Positions 9,621 through 19,062 of a stretch of DNA of 64,000 nt are shown piece by piece. The position numbers and the translations under genes are program-made. This DNA is from Vibrio celticus (lineage in GTDB: Bacteria > Pseudomonadota > Gammaproteobacteria > Enterobacterales > Vibrionaceae). The stretch covers positions 372,001-436,000 of the forward strand of contig NZ_AP025463.1 in the NCBI RefSeq assembly GCF_024347335.1. Reading direction: 5' to 3'. Below the pieces are notes generated by a model. The model ran no database searches. It was not told the DNA's origin and worked only from the letters and a program-made list of their open reading frames with translations. Within the stretch, counting starts at the first letter, position 1; every line of letters begins with the position of its first letter.

Positions 9621-10161
9621 ATCTACCTTGAACAGAATTAAAGAGGGTTGCATTGTTGGTACCGAAGTTACCTTTCATTGCTTGTCCCTCAGTTTCAAAA
9701 AATGTACCGATCATATGGACCGGAGTATCTGAGTAAAAATCTCGGCTAGGCAGCTCAACAATCATTTTATCTGTGGTCATTGTATCGAAGCTGGCTTCTG
9801 GCAACAGATTCTTTGCCACGACGTTGTCAAAAGTGACAACTTGATTCTTATCCATAATCGCGCGATCAGCGGTGACTTGCCATTCAATCGTATGCCCTTC
9901 ACGGAATACCGAAAGAACTGGGTTTTGAAAGTGCGTATCGCCAACTACTGAGTAGTGTTCTAAATACGTCGATTCAACCTGATAGCTACGAACACCGCTT
10001 TCGTCGTAGCTGATGTTGTTCAGGCTTTTGCCACTAAACGCGGGCAGCTCCAAATTGGGAGCCACTTGTATCGTTGATGTTTGCTCTTTGTCGTACAGGT
10101 AATAGGTCGACCAAGAGGCAATAAATATGAGTATTAAATAGATAATACGAGTAAAACTCAT
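9601..10161 (-). CDS. lptC: LPS export anchor protein LptC
   Basis: 186-residue bitopic protein: one N-terminal membrane anchor (about 4-22, TRIIYLILIFIASWSTYYL) and a periplasmic beta-jellyroll that receives LPS from LptB2FG and passes it to LptA. The start overlaps the kdsC stop (ATGA), so it is translationally coupled. Confidence 0.92.
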   Translation of the reverse strand: MSFTRIIYLILIFIASWSTYYLYDKEQTSTIQVAPNLELPAFSGKSLNNISYDESGVRSYQVESTYLEHYSVVGDTHFQNPVLSVFREGHTIEWQVTADRAIMDKNQVVTFDNVVAKNLLPEASFDTMTTDKMIVELPSRDFYSDTPVHMIGTFFETEGQAMKGNFGTNNATLFNSVQGRYETLTP

Positions 10162-10715
10162 ATGCTTAAACCTTTATGCACGTCGAGTTCATTTCTTGCT
10201 TGTAAAATCAGGTCGCAGACTTCACGTACTGCACCGTGACCGCCTTTAATAGTTGTCACGTAGTTTGCACGCTTTGCAAGTAGTGGGTGCCCATCTGCCA
10301 CACAGACCTTCAAGCCAACTTTTTCCATTACAGGCCAGTCAATCAGATCGTCTCCGATGTAACCTGTATTTTCAGGGTTTACAGAAAGCTTATCGCAAAT
10401 ATCTTGGTATGCCTTAACTTTATCGTCTTGACCTTGATAAATCAGCTTAATGCCTAGAGCGGTCATACGATTCTCAACAATTTGAGATTTGCGACCCGTG
10501 ATGATCGCGATTTCAATACCAGCGTTCATCAGTGATTTTATGCCGTAACCGTCACGAGTGTGGAAGGTTTTCAGCTCTTCACCGTTGTTGCCCATGTAGA
10601 TGCGACCATCAGAGAAGACACCATCGACATCGCAAATTAGCAGTTTTATCTCTTTTGCGATTGCAAATACATCTGAGTTAACAGTGCCGTATAGAGTTTC
10701 GACTGTCTGTGTCAT
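10158..10715 (-). CDS. kdsC: 3-deoxy-D-manno-octulosonate 8-phosphate phosphatase
   Basis: 185-residue HAD-family phosphatase releasing Kdo from Kdo-8-P for lipid A core synthesis. Motif I is CDVDGVFSDG (nucleophile and acid/base Asp), with motif II around ITGRKS and motif IV GDDLIDWPVM. The KdsC type is small, without a cap, and acts as a tetramer. It overlaps kdsD by 1 bp and lptC by 4 bp. Confidence 0.95.
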   Translation of the reverse strand: MTQTVETLYGTVNSDVFAIAKEIKLLICDVDGVFSDGRIYMGNNGEELKTFHTRDGYGIKSLMNAGIEIAIITGRKSQIVENRMTALGIKLIYQGQDDKVKAYQDICDKLSVNPENTGYIGDDLIDWPVMEKVGLKVCVADGHPLLAKRANYVTTIKGGHGAVREVCDLILQARNELDVHKGLSI

Positions 10716-11686
10716 TACATTACTCCTGCTTTCAGTAAGTCATGCATGTTTAACGCTCCGACTAATTTACCTTCTTGGCACAACATCAGGCCATTGATGC
10801 TCTTCGCTTGCATCAAGTTTAAGCCCTCAACCGCGAGCATGTTTGGCTCGGCTACCGTCGGGTTTAGCGTCATCACATCGCCGATCTGCGTGTTATGGAT
10901 ATCAACGCGTTTGTCTAAGATACGGCGTAAATCACCATCGGTAAAAATACCGGCCATTTGGCCATCTTCACCAACGATTGCAGTCATGCCTAAGCCTTTC
11001 TGAGAGATCTCTAACAGAGCATCTCGAACTAGCGCATCCGGTGCCACAACAGGCAGTGCGTCACCTGTGTGCATGATGTCGTCCAGTTTCAACAGCAGTT
11101 GACGACCTAAAGCGCCACCTGGATGAGACAGTGCAAAGTCTTGAGCGGTAAAGCCTCGAGCCTGCAAAAGTGCAACGGCTAATGCATCACCCATAACCAA
11201 AGTCGCCGTGGTGCTTGTTGTTGGTGCTAAGCCCAGTGGACAAGCTTCTTCCGGTACTGAAATTTGTAAATGGATATCAGACAAGGTTGCCATGTTTGAT
11301 GCTGGCTTACCCGTCATGCTGATGATTTTGATGTTAAGACGCTTTAATACCGGGAACAGGCTGAGGATTTCTCCCGATTCGCCTGAGTTGGATATTGCAA
11401 TCACAATATCACCAGGTTCGATCATGCCTAAGTCGCCATGCGCTGCTTCACCTGGGTGAACAAAGAAAGCCGATGTACCGGTACTTGCCAATGTGGCTGC
11501 GATTTTGTTGCCAATGTGGCCTGATTTACCCATGCCCATCACAACGACTTTGCCTTTGTTGTTCAGGATAAGGTCGCAAGCTTTACAAAAATCATCATTA
11601 AAATATTGGTCTAATTGAGTGAGACCTGCAACTTCGGTTTCCAAAACTTGTTTTGCAACGCTGCGGTAATCAAATGGCTGAGACAT
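10715..11686 (-). CDS. kdsD: D-arabinose 5-phosphate isomerase KdsD
   Basis: Converts ribulose-5-phosphate to arabinose-5-phosphate, the first committed precursor of Kdo. The SIS domain is at about 40-180 (GMGKSGHIGNKIAATLASTG) with two CBS domains at the C terminus. I choose the ATG at 11686 because a GGAG ribosome-binding site lies 7 bp upstream; the longer frame would need a TTG at 11698. Length is 323 residues, the normal size. Confidence 0.94.
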   Translation of the reverse strand: MSQPFDYRSVAKQVLETEVAGLTQLDQYFNDDFCKACDLILNNKGKVVVMGMGKSGHIGNKIAATLASTGTSAFFVHPGEAAHGDLGMIEPGDIVIAISNSGESGEILSLFPVLKRLNIKIISMTGKPASNMATLSDIHLQISVPEEACPLGLAPTTSTTATLVMGDALAVALLQARGFTAQDFALSHPGGALGRQLLLKLDDIMHTGDALPVVAPDALVRDALLEISQKGLGMTAIVGEDGQMAGIFTDGDLRRILDKRVDIHNTQIGDVMTLNPTVAEPNMLAVEGLNLMQAKSINGLMLCQEGKLVGALNMHDLLKAGVM

Positions 11687-11720
11687 CAAATACTCCAAGT
11701 ACGGGAAGTTAAATCAACAA

Positions 11721-12686
11721 TTAAGCCGACATGTTCATTAGTAGGTAAGCTTGGTAGGCCACGAACGTCACAATTAACACGCCGCCTTCAATGCGATTCA
11801 CACTACGAGATTTTCCTAGTGCCATCACAACAAGCAGTAGCGATACGCCTAGCATTACCCAGAAGTCACGACCCATAGCGAATTCGCTCAAGATAGAAGG
11901 GTTGAGGATGCCCGGGATACCCATAACAGCAAGGATGTTGAATACGTTTGAACCAATGATATTACCTACAGCCATATCATCTTCACCCTTCATAACGCCG
12001 GCAAGTGATGCTGCAAGCTCAGGCAAGCTAGTGCCTACGGCTATGATAGTTAGACCAATGACAAGGTCGCTCATACCGAAGTATTTCGCGATGATTACGG
12101 CATTATCAACCAGCATATCAGCAGCCAAAGGCAGAATGATCAGACCAATCACGACCCACATTGCGGCTTTAGGGTTGCTTACACCCTCTGGGATTTCTGA
12201 TTCTTGCTCGTCAAGGAAGGCATCACCGTTCTTCTTCTCACTGCGGCTGATTTGCAGCATGGCAAATAAGAAAGCGGCGAAAAGAACAAACAACAACACG
12301 CCTTCATAGAAACCTAAATGGTTGTCCCAAAGCAGTGCGCCAGCTAGTAAAGTGACACCAATCATTAATGGTAGTTCACGGCGAATCACGCCAGAGCTAA
12401 TCGATAACGGCTTGATTAGGGCGGTAATACCTAAAATCAACGCAATGTTAGCGATGTTTGAGCCTAATACGTTGCCTACAGCGGTATCTGTTTTGCCATC
12501 AAGGGCTGCTGTCGCAGAAACCATCATTTCAGGAGCCGAAGACCCCATTGCTAAGATCGTCATACCGATAACTAGTGGTGAAATACCGAAGTTTCGAGCA
12601 AGAGCAGCGGCGCCGTAAACCAGCTTATCTGCACTCCACACCAAAAAACCTAGACCGATAATAAGAAACGCAATCGCTTCAAGCAT
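11721..12686 (-). CDS. Calcium/sodium antiporter YrbG family
   Basis: 321-residue inner-membrane protein of the Ca2+:cation antiporter family, with about ten membrane segments and the two inverted alpha repeats: MGSSAPEMMVSATAAL in the first half and VGTSLPELAASLAG in the second. Orthologue of E. coli YrbG, always the first gene of the kds-lpt cluster. Ion specificity is inferred from the family. It is divergent from mlaF across a 264-bp gap. Confidence 0.9.
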   Translation of the reverse strand: MLEAIAFLIIGLGFLVWSADKLVYGAAALARNFGISPLVIGMTILAMGSSAPEMMVSATAALDGKTDTAVGNVLGSNIANIALILGITALIKPLSISSGVIRRELPLMIGVTLLAGALLWDNHLGFYEGVLLFVLFAAFLFAMLQISRSEKKNGDAFLDEQESEIPEGVSNPKAAMWVVIGLIILPLAADMLVDNAVIIAKYFGMSDLVIGLTIIAVGTSLPELAASLAGVMKGEDDMAVGNIIGSNVFNILAVMGIPGILNPSILSEFAMGRDFWVMLGVSLLLVVMALGKSRSVNRIEGGVLIVTFVAYQAYLLMNMSA

Positions 12687-12950
12687 GATGATTCCTAAAA
12701 AATTAATAAAAACGGAGAATTAACCGCTAATTTTGACCTGTTGCTAGATAAAAGGGAAGTCACTCGGCAAATTAATTACCAGTTAGCAGGCAAGAAAGAG
12801 AGCTCAATAGATAATTTTCTAATGCTTTCAAATCCCTGCATAGATTCCTGTTTAATATGAATTAATTGAACAGTGCTTTTAATTCTAAAGTAGACTCATT
12901 ATTATTGCAGCCATAATTGGCGTTTTTTAAAGCAAGGAAACAACAAAAAT
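12687..12950. promoter_or_regulatory. Divergent promoter region yrbG / mlaF
   Basis: 264 bp of AT-rich DNA between two divergently transcribed operons, with no open frame. It must hold the promoters of the yrbG-kds-lpt cluster and of the mla operon. I could not identify a convincing -35/-10 pair on either strand, so the sites are not placed. Confidence 0.5.
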
Positions 12951-13745
12951 ATGTTGAACACTGAGCTTGTGAAAGTTAAGAACCTCAGCTTCTCACGCGG
13001 TGAGCGCGTTATCTTTGATGACATCAGTTTAGAGGTGCCTCAAGGCAAGATAACCGCAATCATGGGCCCGTCTGGGATCGGCAAAACGACTTTACTGCGT
13101 TTGATTGGTGGGCAACTGCCGCCAGATGAAGGCGAAATTTGGTTTGATGGTGACAATATCCCTGCATTATCACGTCGAAAGCTGTATCAAGCTCGTAAGA
13201 AAATGAGCATGCTATTCCAATCGGGTGCGCTTTTTACGGATCTCAATGTGTTTGATAATGTGGCGTTTCCGCTGCGAGAGCACACTGAACTTAATGAAAA
13301 ATTCATTCGTACCATCGTATTACTTAAGCTTGAAGCAGTAGGATTACGAGGGGCAGCGCAATTAATGCCGAGTGAGTTGTCTGGCGGTATGGCGAGGCGA
13401 GCTGCGCTGGCTCGTGCAATCGCACTGGATCCCGACCTGATCATGTACGATGAACCCTTTGTGGGCCAAGACCCCATCACAATGGGCGTATTGGTTGAAT
13501 TGATCCGAAACCTCAATCAAGCCTTGGGCTTAACCTCTATTGTCGTTTCTCACGATGTGCCTGAGGTGATGAGTATTGCTGATTGGGTTTACCTCATGGC
13601 GGATAGCAAGATCATTGCCGCTGGAACACCTGATGAGTTGTACAACAATAGCGATCCGAGAGTGCAGCAATTTTTGCAAGGCGAAGCCGATGGTCCAGTA
13701 CCATTTAGATTCCCTGCGAAGAGCTTAGAAAAGGATTTGTTTTAA
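12951..13745 (+). CDS. mlaF: Phospholipid transport ATPase MlaF
   Basis: 264-residue ABC ATPase of the MlaFEDB complex in the inner membrane, which moves phospholipids between outer and inner membranes to maintain outer-membrane asymmetry. Walker A GPSGIGKTT, signature LSGGMARRAALAR and Walker B MYDEPFVGQDP are present; the latter two are diagnostic of MlaF. First gene of mlaFEDCB-ibaG-murA. Confidence 0.95.
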   Translation: MLNTELVKVKNLSFSRGERVIFDDISLEVPQGKITAIMGPSGIGKTTLLRLIGGQLPPDEGEIWFDGDNIPALSRRKLYQARKKMSMLFQSGALFTDLNVFDNVAFPLREHTELNEKFIRTIVLLKLEAVGLRGAAQLMPSELSGGMARRAALARAIALDPDLIMYDEPFVGQDPITMGVLVELIRNLNQALGLTSIVVSHDVPEVMSIADWVYLMADSKIIAAGTPDELYNNSDPRVQQFLQGEADGPVPFRFPAKSLEKDLF

Positions 13746-13746
13746 T

Positions 13747-14526
13747 ATGATTGCTAAAACTATTGCGGGTGTCGGTAAGCGCACACTTGCGATCTGTGAG
13801 TCATTTGGTCGAGCAAGCCTGATGTTATTTGGGGCTTTGTTTGGCATCCCGCGACTAAAAAACTTCCCTTTATTAGTAAAACAACTTTATAGCGTTGGCG
13901 TTCAGTCATTGGCTATTATTTTAGTTTCGGGTCTGTTCATTGGCATGGTGCTCAGCCTGCAGGGCTATGTCGTATTAATTGACTACGGCGCTGAGGGCAA
14001 TCTTGGCCAAATGGTCGCGCTTTCACTGTTACGTGAGTTGGGGCCTGTGGTAACTGCGTTATTATTTGCAGGTCGAGCTGGTTCAGCACTCACGGCAGAG
14101 ATTGGTTTAATGAAGGCAACAGAGCAGATCTCAAGCCTTGAGATGATGGCCGTTGACCCTCTTAAACGCATTATTGCACCACGTCTTTGGGCCGGGCTTA
14201 TCTCAATGCCATTGCTTGCTATGATTTTTATGGCGGTCGGTATTTGGGGCGGTCAACTGGTTGGTGTTGATTGGAAAGGCATTGATCACGGCAGTTTCTG
14301 GTCTGCGATGCAGTCTTCAGTAGAACTTGGCCGAGATATTGGTAACAGCATGATCAAATGTATGGTCTTCGCTATCACCGTAACTTGGATCGCACTTTTC
14401 AATGGTTATGACGCAGTACCGACTTCAGAAGGTATTAGTCAGGCAACCACACGCACTGTAGTGCACTCTTCTCTAGCGGTACTAGGGCTAGATTTTGTTC
14501 TTACCGCATTGATGTTTGGGAATTAA
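13747..14526 (+). CDS. mlaE: Phospholipid transport permease MlaE
   Basis: 259-residue permease of the MlaE/YrbE (DUF140) family, with five to six hydrophobic segments and the conserved central stretch LLRELGPVVTALLFAGR and ALTAEIGLMKATEQI that couples to MlaF. One bp separates it from mlaF. Confidence 0.95.
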   Translation: MIAKTIAGVGKRTLAICESFGRASLMLFGALFGIPRLKNFPLLVKQLYSVGVQSLAIILVSGLFIGMVLSLQGYVVLIDYGAEGNLGQMVALSLLRELGPVVTALLFAGRAGSALTAEIGLMKATEQISSLEMMAVDPLKRIIAPRLWAGLISMPLLAMIFMAVGIWGGQLVGVDWKGIDHGSFWSAMQSSVELGRDIGNSMIKCMVFAITVTWIALFNGYDAVPTSEGISQATTRTVVHSSLAVLGLDFVLTALMFGN

Positions 14527-14528
14527 TC

Positions 14529-15020
14529 ATGCAACAAACTCGAAAATTAGAATTATGGGTCGGCACCTTTGTTATTGCCGGAATTTGCGCAATCTTAATC
14601 ATGATCTTTCAAGTCGCTGACGTAAAAGGCATAGGTTCGAACCATACTTACAATCTAAAAGCGACCTTCGACAACATTGGCAGCCTAAAAGTTCGTTCTC
14701 CAGTGAAAGTGGGTGGCGTCGTTGTTGGTCGAGTTAAAAGCATTGAGCTCGATACCGAGAGCTACCTTCCTGTCGTTGAACTGTCTATTGACGGGAAATA
14801 CTCACAATTTCCAGATACCTCTAGCGCTCAAATTTTAACGTCTGGATTAATTGGTGAGCAGTACATTAGTCTGGTTCCAGGCTTCATTTTTGATGATGAA
14901 GAGATGCTGGTCGATGGTGATTCGATTGAAGACACCAAGTCAGCATTAGTGCTCGAAGATTTGATAGGCCAGGTGCTGTATAGCGTTGGCGGTTCTGATG
15001 ATAATGAAGCTAAGGAGTAG
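14529..15020 (+). CDS. mlaD: Mce-family lipid-binding protein MlaD
   Basis: 163 residues: one N-terminal membrane helix (about 8-27) and one MCE domain (about 40-120, with SPVKVGGVVVGRV). MlaD hexamers form a hydrophobic channel on the periplasmic face of MlaFE. Length is slightly below E. coli MlaD (183), with an acidic C-terminal tail. Confidence 0.94.
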   Translation: MQQTRKLELWVGTFVIAGICAILIMIFQVADVKGIGSNHTYNLKATFDNIGSLKVRSPVKVGGVVVGRVKSIELDTESYLPVVELSIDGKYSQFPDTSSAQILTSGLIGEQYISLVPGFIFDDEEMLVDGDSIEDTKSALVLEDLIGQVLYSVGGSDDNEAKE

Positions 15021-15024
15021 TCTC

Positions 15025-15684
15025 ATGTTAAAGACGAATAGCCTATTGAAAAAATGGTTTATAACTACGGTTGCTTTGCTGATGTCGACTCAAGTTCTTG
15101 CTGAAGAATCGATTGATCGCACTCAGCCTTATCAGATGATGACGCAAGTTGCTGAAGTGGCATTTGATCGTTTGAAGAGTGAGCAAGAGAATATCCAGCA
15201 AGATCCTGAGTTATTGAAGGTCATTGTGGAAGAAGAGTTGATGCCCTATGTTAATGCTCAATATGCAGCTCTTAAACTGCTAGGTCCAAACTTGAAAGGC
15301 GCGGATAGAAAAGACGTGGGCGAGTTTATCGATTCATTCCGTAAATACCTGCTTTCTTCTTATGCTCAAGTGCTGACTCAATACACAGATCAGACGATTG
15401 AATTTGGTCCAGAACCAAAAATCAAAGCGGATAGCCGTATTACGAGCATCAAGGTTGATATCATCGATACGCCGCGACCAAACATTAAGCTTGAATTTAA
15501 GCTTCGCAAAGACAAGAAATCTGGCGAGTGGAAAGCATTTGATATGGTTGCCGAAGGCATTAGCTTGTTGTCGAGCAAGCAATCGGAGTGGAATACTAAG
15601 ATTCGTCAAGAAGGCATCTTACAAGTTGCTGACGAACTAGAGAAATTAGCCGCACAACCGATTCGTTTTGAGAGTAACAAATAA
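15025..15684 (+). CDS. mlaC: Periplasmic phospholipid shuttle MlaC
   Basis: Periplasmic carrier between MlaA-porin and MlaFEDB (Tol-Tol-Ttg2 family). I set the start at ATG 15025 because AAGGAG lies about 8 bp upstream and the product then begins with a signal peptide (MLKTNSLLKKWFITTVALLM, cleavage near VLA-E). The frame is open from 14986, but that would overlap mlaD and spoil the signal. Length is 219 residues. Confidence 0.94.
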   Translation: MLKTNSLLKKWFITTVALLMSTQVLAEESIDRTQPYQMMTQVAEVAFDRLKSEQENIQQDPELLKVIVEEELMPYVNAQYAALKLLGPNLKGADRKDVGEFIDSFRKYLLSSYAQVLTQYTDQTIEFGPEPKIKADSRITSIKVDIIDTPRPNIKLEFKLRKDKKSGEWKAFDMVAEGISLLSSKQSEWNTKIRQEGILQVADELEKLAAQPIRFESNK

Positions 15685-15992
15685 TGAGCCATTCTCAATG
15701 GCAAGCACTAAGCTCTAAAGAATATCAGCTGCTTGGTGATCTAGACCGAGACAGTGTTCCTGCAATCTGGCGTATATTGGAAAAGTGGCAAACGACGGAA
15801 TCGAGCGTTGAAATTGACCTTAGCCATATAAATCGTGTCGATTCAGCAGGAATGGTGATGCTAATTCACTTATTAGAGCATGCAAAAAATCAAAACTGTC
15901 ATATAATGCTCAGTTTCGTGCCAGAACAATTACGAACGTTGTTCCAATTGAGCAATATCCAGCCGATGATGGCAGAACACATAAAAAATTAG
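15684..15992 (+). CDS. mlaB: STAS-domain protein MlaB
   Basis: 102-residue STAS protein, the small cytoplasmic subunit that binds MlaF and stabilises the Mla complex. It shows the SHINRVDSAGMVMLIHLLEHA core typical of lipid-asymmetry STAS proteins. The start codon overlaps the mlaC stop by 1 bp (TAATG). Confidence 0.92.
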   Translation: MSHSQWQALSSKEYQLLGDLDRDSVPAIWRILEKWQTTESSVEIDLSHINRVDSAGMVMLIHLLEHAKNQNCHIMLSFVPEQLRTLFQLSNIQPMMAEHIKN

Positions 15993-16005
15993 GCAGGAGC
16001 TATTT

Positions 16006-16260
16006 GTGGACAGCACAAAAGTACAAGAATTATTAGCAGAAGCACTGAACCTTCAGGAAATTTTCGTGAAAGGGGAAGGCAGTCATTACGAAGTTGTTGC
16101 GGTTGATCCATGTTTTGACGGCATGAATCGAGTTAAGAAGCAGCAACTAATCTACGGCCCACTAATGGAATACATTCAACGCAATGACATCCATGCTCTT
16201 TCTATTAAGGCTTTCACGCCGGAAGAGTGGGAACGTGATAAGAAACTGATGTCACTTTAA
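16006..16260 (+). CDS. ibaG: BolA-family protein IbaG
   Basis: 84-residue BolA-like protein (YrbA/IbaG), which with monothiol glutaredoxin binds a [2Fe-2S] cluster. Shows VKGEGSHYEVVAVDPCFDGM and the conserved KQQLIYGPL helix. It starts with GTG at 16006 behind GCAGGAGC, a good ribosome-binding site. In Vibrio cholerae the orthologue affects envelope integrity; this fits its place before murA. Confidence 0.92.
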   Translation: MDSTKVQELLAEALNLQEIFVKGEGSHYEVVAVDPCFDGMNRVKKQQLIYGPLMEYIQRNDIHALSIKAFTPEEWERDKKLMSL

Positions 16261-16268
16261 GGTTTATG

Positions 16269-17534
16269 ATGGAAAAGTTTCGAGTTATTGGATCGGATAA
16301 GCCGCTAAGCGGTGAAGTGACGATCTCAGGCGCAAAAAATGCAGCGCTACCTATCTTATTTGCTTCAATTCTTGCTGAAGAGCCAGTAGAAGTAAGTAAC
16401 GTTCCTCACCTACGTGACATCGATACTACGATGGAACTGCTTAAGCGTTTAGGCGCAAAAGTATCACGCAATGGTAGTGTTCATGTTGATGGCAGCGAAA
16501 TTAATGAATTTTGTGCGCCTTACGATTTAGTGAAAACAATGCGTGCTTCTATTTGGGCTTTAGGTCCTCTAGTCGCTCGTTTTGGTGAAGGCCAAGTGTC
16601 ACTTCCAGGCGGTTGTGCAATTGGTGCTCGACCTGTTGATCTGCATATCCACGGCCTAGAGCAACTAGGTGCGACCATTAAGTTGGAAGATGGTTATGTG
16701 AAAGCAAGTGTTGATGGCCGTCTGAAAGGCGCGCACATCGTGATGGATAAAGTAAGTGTGGGTGCCACCATTACTATTATGTGTGCAGCAACGCTAGCGG
16801 AAGGAACAACAGTACTTGATAACTCAGCGCGTGAGCCTGAGATTGTTGATACGGCTGACTTCCTAAATAAACTGGGTGCTAAAATTTCTGGCGCAGGTAC
16901 AGATACGATTACTATTGAAGGCGTTGAACGTCTTGGTGGTGGCCAACACTCTGTGGTTGCTGACCGTATTGAAACAGGTACTTTCCTGGTTGCTGCTGCT
17001 GTTTCTGGCGGTAAAGTGGTTTGTCGCAACACCAACGCTCATCTTCTTGAAGCTGCCTTAGCGAAGCTTGAAGAAGCGGGTGCGAAGGTTGAAACGGGCG
17101 AAGACTGGATCAGCCTTGATATGACAGGTCGTGAGCTGAAAGCGGTGAAAATCGTAACAGCACCTCACCCTGGCTTCCCAACCGACATGCAAGCACAGTT
17201 TACTCTGCTTAACATGATGGCGAAGGGCAGTGGTGTTATCACTGAAACTATCTTTGAAAACCGCTTTATGCACATTCCTGAGTTACAGCGAATGGGTGCA
17301 AAAGCCGAAATCGAAGGCAACACGGCTATCTGTGGTGAAACGGAAAAACTGAGCGGCGCTCAAGTAATGGCAACGGACCTTCGCGCATCTGCGAGCCTTG
17401 TTATTGCTGGCTGTATCGCTCAAGGCGAAACTATCGTTGACCGTATTTATCACATCGATCGTGGCTACGATAAGATTGAAGATAAATTGTCAGCCTTAGG
17501 CGCAAACATTACACGATTTCGTGAGTCGAGCTAA
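16269..17534 (+). CDS. murA: UDP-N-acetylglucosamine 1-carboxyvinyltransferase
   Basis: First committed step of peptidoglycan synthesis: enolpyruvyl transfer from PEP to UDP-GlcNAc. The catalytic cysteine is in LPGGCAIGARPVDLH (about residue 116), the site attacked by fosfomycin in the family. Two adjacent ATGs exist (16266 and 16269); the second is better spaced from AAGG and gives MEKFRVIG, the usual N terminus. Length 421. It ends the mla operon and a terminator follows. Confidence 0.96.
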   Translation: MEKFRVIGSDKPLSGEVTISGAKNAALPILFASILAEEPVEVSNVPHLRDIDTTMELLKRLGAKVSRNGSVHVDGSEINEFCAPYDLVKTMRASIWALGPLVARFGEGQVSLPGGCAIGARPVDLHIHGLEQLGATIKLEDGYVKASVDGRLKGAHIVMDKVSVGATITIMCAATLAEGTTVLDNSAREPEIVDTADFLNKLGAKISGAGTDTITIEGVERLGGGQHSVVADRIETGTFLVAAAVSGGKVVCRNTNAHLLEAALAKLEEAGAKVETGEDWISLDMTGRELKAVKIVTAPHPGFPTDMQAQFTLLNMMAKGSGVITETIFENRFMHIPELQRMGAKAEIEGNTAICGETEKLSGAQVMATDLRASASLVIAGCIAQGETIVDRIYHIDRGYDKIEDKLSALGANITRFRESS

Positions 17535-17576
17535 CCTAGGTTAGTGGATTCATGAATCAGTAAGATGAAAACATAA

Positions 17577-17606
17577 AAGTCGGAACCTTGGTTTCGGCTT
17601 TTTTAT
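17577..17606 (+). terminator. Terminator after murA
   Basis: Stem AAGTCGGAACC / GGTTTCGGCTT (one G-U pair) followed by six T residues. Confidence 0.85.
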
Positions 17607-17686
17607 AGTTGTATTTACCGCAAGTAAATCTATTGATCACTTTTGCACGAATAGATGAATCAACTTGGCGGTCGGTGAGGAACAAA

Positions 17687-18412
17687 ATGATAGCAATATT
17701 ACGTATTTTCGCAGTGGCGATATTTGCGATTCTTATGTTTGTATTTGGTTGTGGTTACTGCCTATTAAGTCCACGCAATCCAAAACACGTATTTACCTTT
17801 GGCCGTTATTTCGGTCGAATGTCGAAGATCTTCGGCATGAAGTTAGAGCTTCGCATCCCAGAAGATGCCTACTCTCGCGGGCAACATGTTTATGTAGCGA
17901 ACCACCAAAACAGCTGGGATCTATTCACGATTTCATCAGCGGTAACGCCAAAAGTGGTGACGGTTGGTAAGAAAAGCCTAGTGTGGATGCCTCTATTTGG
18001 TCAGCTTTACTGGTTGACGGGTAACATCCTAATTGACCGTGCTAACCGCAGCAAAGCGGTAGGTACGATTGATCAGGTGGTGACGAGTCTAAAAGAGAGC
18101 GATGTTTCAGTTTGGATGTTCCCTGAGGGCACTCGTTCTCGTGGTCGTGGTCTGCTGCCATTCAAAACAGGTGCATTCCATGCTGCGATTGGTGCTGGCT
18201 TGCCTATCATCCCTATCGTGTGTAGCTCAACAGGTGGCGTGAAGCTAAACCGTTGGAACAATGGTCACGTGATTGTTGAAATGCTGCCACCAATCAGCAC
18301 TGAAGGTTACGACAAGTCTAATGTTCGTGAACTGGCTAACCTAGCTCGTGAGCAGATGGCTGCTAAGCTTGAAGAGTTAGACAAAGAAGTGGTTGAGCTT
18401 AACAAGAAGTAA
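17687..18412 (+). CDS. plsC: 1-acyl-sn-glycerol-3-phosphate acyltransferase (PlsC type)
   Basis: Acylates lysophosphatidic acid to phosphatidic acid at the inner membrane. One N-terminal hydrophobic helix (about 2-24), then motif I NHQNSWD (HX4D catalytic) and motif III FPEGTRS. The start at ATG 17687 gives the membrane helix at the N terminus and follows GTGAGGA; the frame is open upstream to 17609 but without similarity. Length is 241 residues. It may be one of several PlsC paralogues in the genome. Confidence 0.88.
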   Translation: MIAILRIFAVAIFAILMFVFGCGYCLLSPRNPKHVFTFGRYFGRMSKIFGMKLELRIPEDAYSRGQHVYVANHQNSWDLFTISSAVTPKVVTVGKKSLVWMPLFGQLYWLTGNILIDRANRSKAVGTIDQVVTSLKESDVSVWMFPEGTRSRGRGLLPFKTGAFHAAIGAGLPIIPIVCSSTGGVKLNRWNNGHVIVEMLPPISTEGYDKSNVRELANLAREQMAAKLEELDKEVVELNKK

Positions 18413-18437
18413 TTATCTAAGCGAAACGATGAACAAT

Positions 18438-18468
18438 AAAAAAGGTTGCCAACTGGGCAACCTTTTTT
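18438..18468. terminator. Bidirectional terminator plsC / ridA
   Basis: Stem AAAGGTTGCC / GGCAACCTTT with a short loop and A/T runs on both sides, between convergent plsC (+) and ridA (-). Confidence 0.88.
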
Positions 18469-18536
18469 GTATCTAATAAACACTCAGCATTACGCTAAGT
18501 CGTTTACTAGAAACCGTTTATTCTAGAGAGAAAAAC

Positions 18537-18926
18537 CTATTTGCGAACCGCAATAGCTTCGATCTCGATACCAACATCTTTTGGTAGACGAGCTACTTCA
18601 ACACATGAACGTGCAGGGTAGTTTGCAACGCCGTGCTCATCGAAGAATTTACCGTAAACTTCGTTTACTGTGCCGAAGTCGTTTAGGTCTTTAACGAATA
18701 CCGTTAGTTTTACGATGTCTTTTACAGTCAGGCCTGAAGCTTCAACAACCGCTTGAACATTGTCTAGAGATTGGCGAGCTTGCTCTGCGATATCAGCAGA
18801 TACTTCACCAGTTGCTGGATTTACTGGGATTTGACCAGAAGTCAGTACCATGTTGCCAAGGTCAACGCCTTGTACGTATGGGCCGATTGCAGCTGGAGCA
18901 GATTCTGTGTGAAGTACTTTAGTCAT
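18537..18926 (-). CDS. ridA: Reactive enamine/imine deaminase RidA
   Basis: 129-residue YjgF/YER057c/UK114-family protein that hydrolyses reactive 2-aminoacrylate-type intermediates released by PLP enzymes. Conserved TSGQIPVNPATGE and the arginine of the C-terminal PARSCVEVARLPK are present. It lies downstream of pyrBI, a common arrangement in gammaproteobacteria, but a hairpin separates them. Confidence 0.94.
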   Translation of the reverse strand: MTKVLHTESAPAAIGPYVQGVDLGNMVLTSGQIPVNPATGEVSADIAEQARQSLDNVQAVVEASGLTVKDIVKLTVFVKDLNDFGTVNEVYGKFFDEHGVANYPARSCVEVARLPKDVGIEIEAIAVRK

Positions 18927-18999
18927 TGGTTTATTCCATCAGTTATTAGATAAAAATCAATTTTCAGTGTGCCTTCAAACTTTGGATAGGTAAAGCGCA

Positions 19000-19026
19000 A
19001 AATACCCCGCACAGGCGAGGTATTTG
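19000..19026 (-). terminator. Terminator after pyrBI
   Basis: On the minus strand AAATACCTCGC, loop, GCGGGGTATTT, then TTTT. The T run is short, so some read-through into ridA is possible. Confidence 0.65.
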
Positions 19027-19062
19027 ATAGTTTTTACATTCGGTCTGCTTTGCCGTATGACG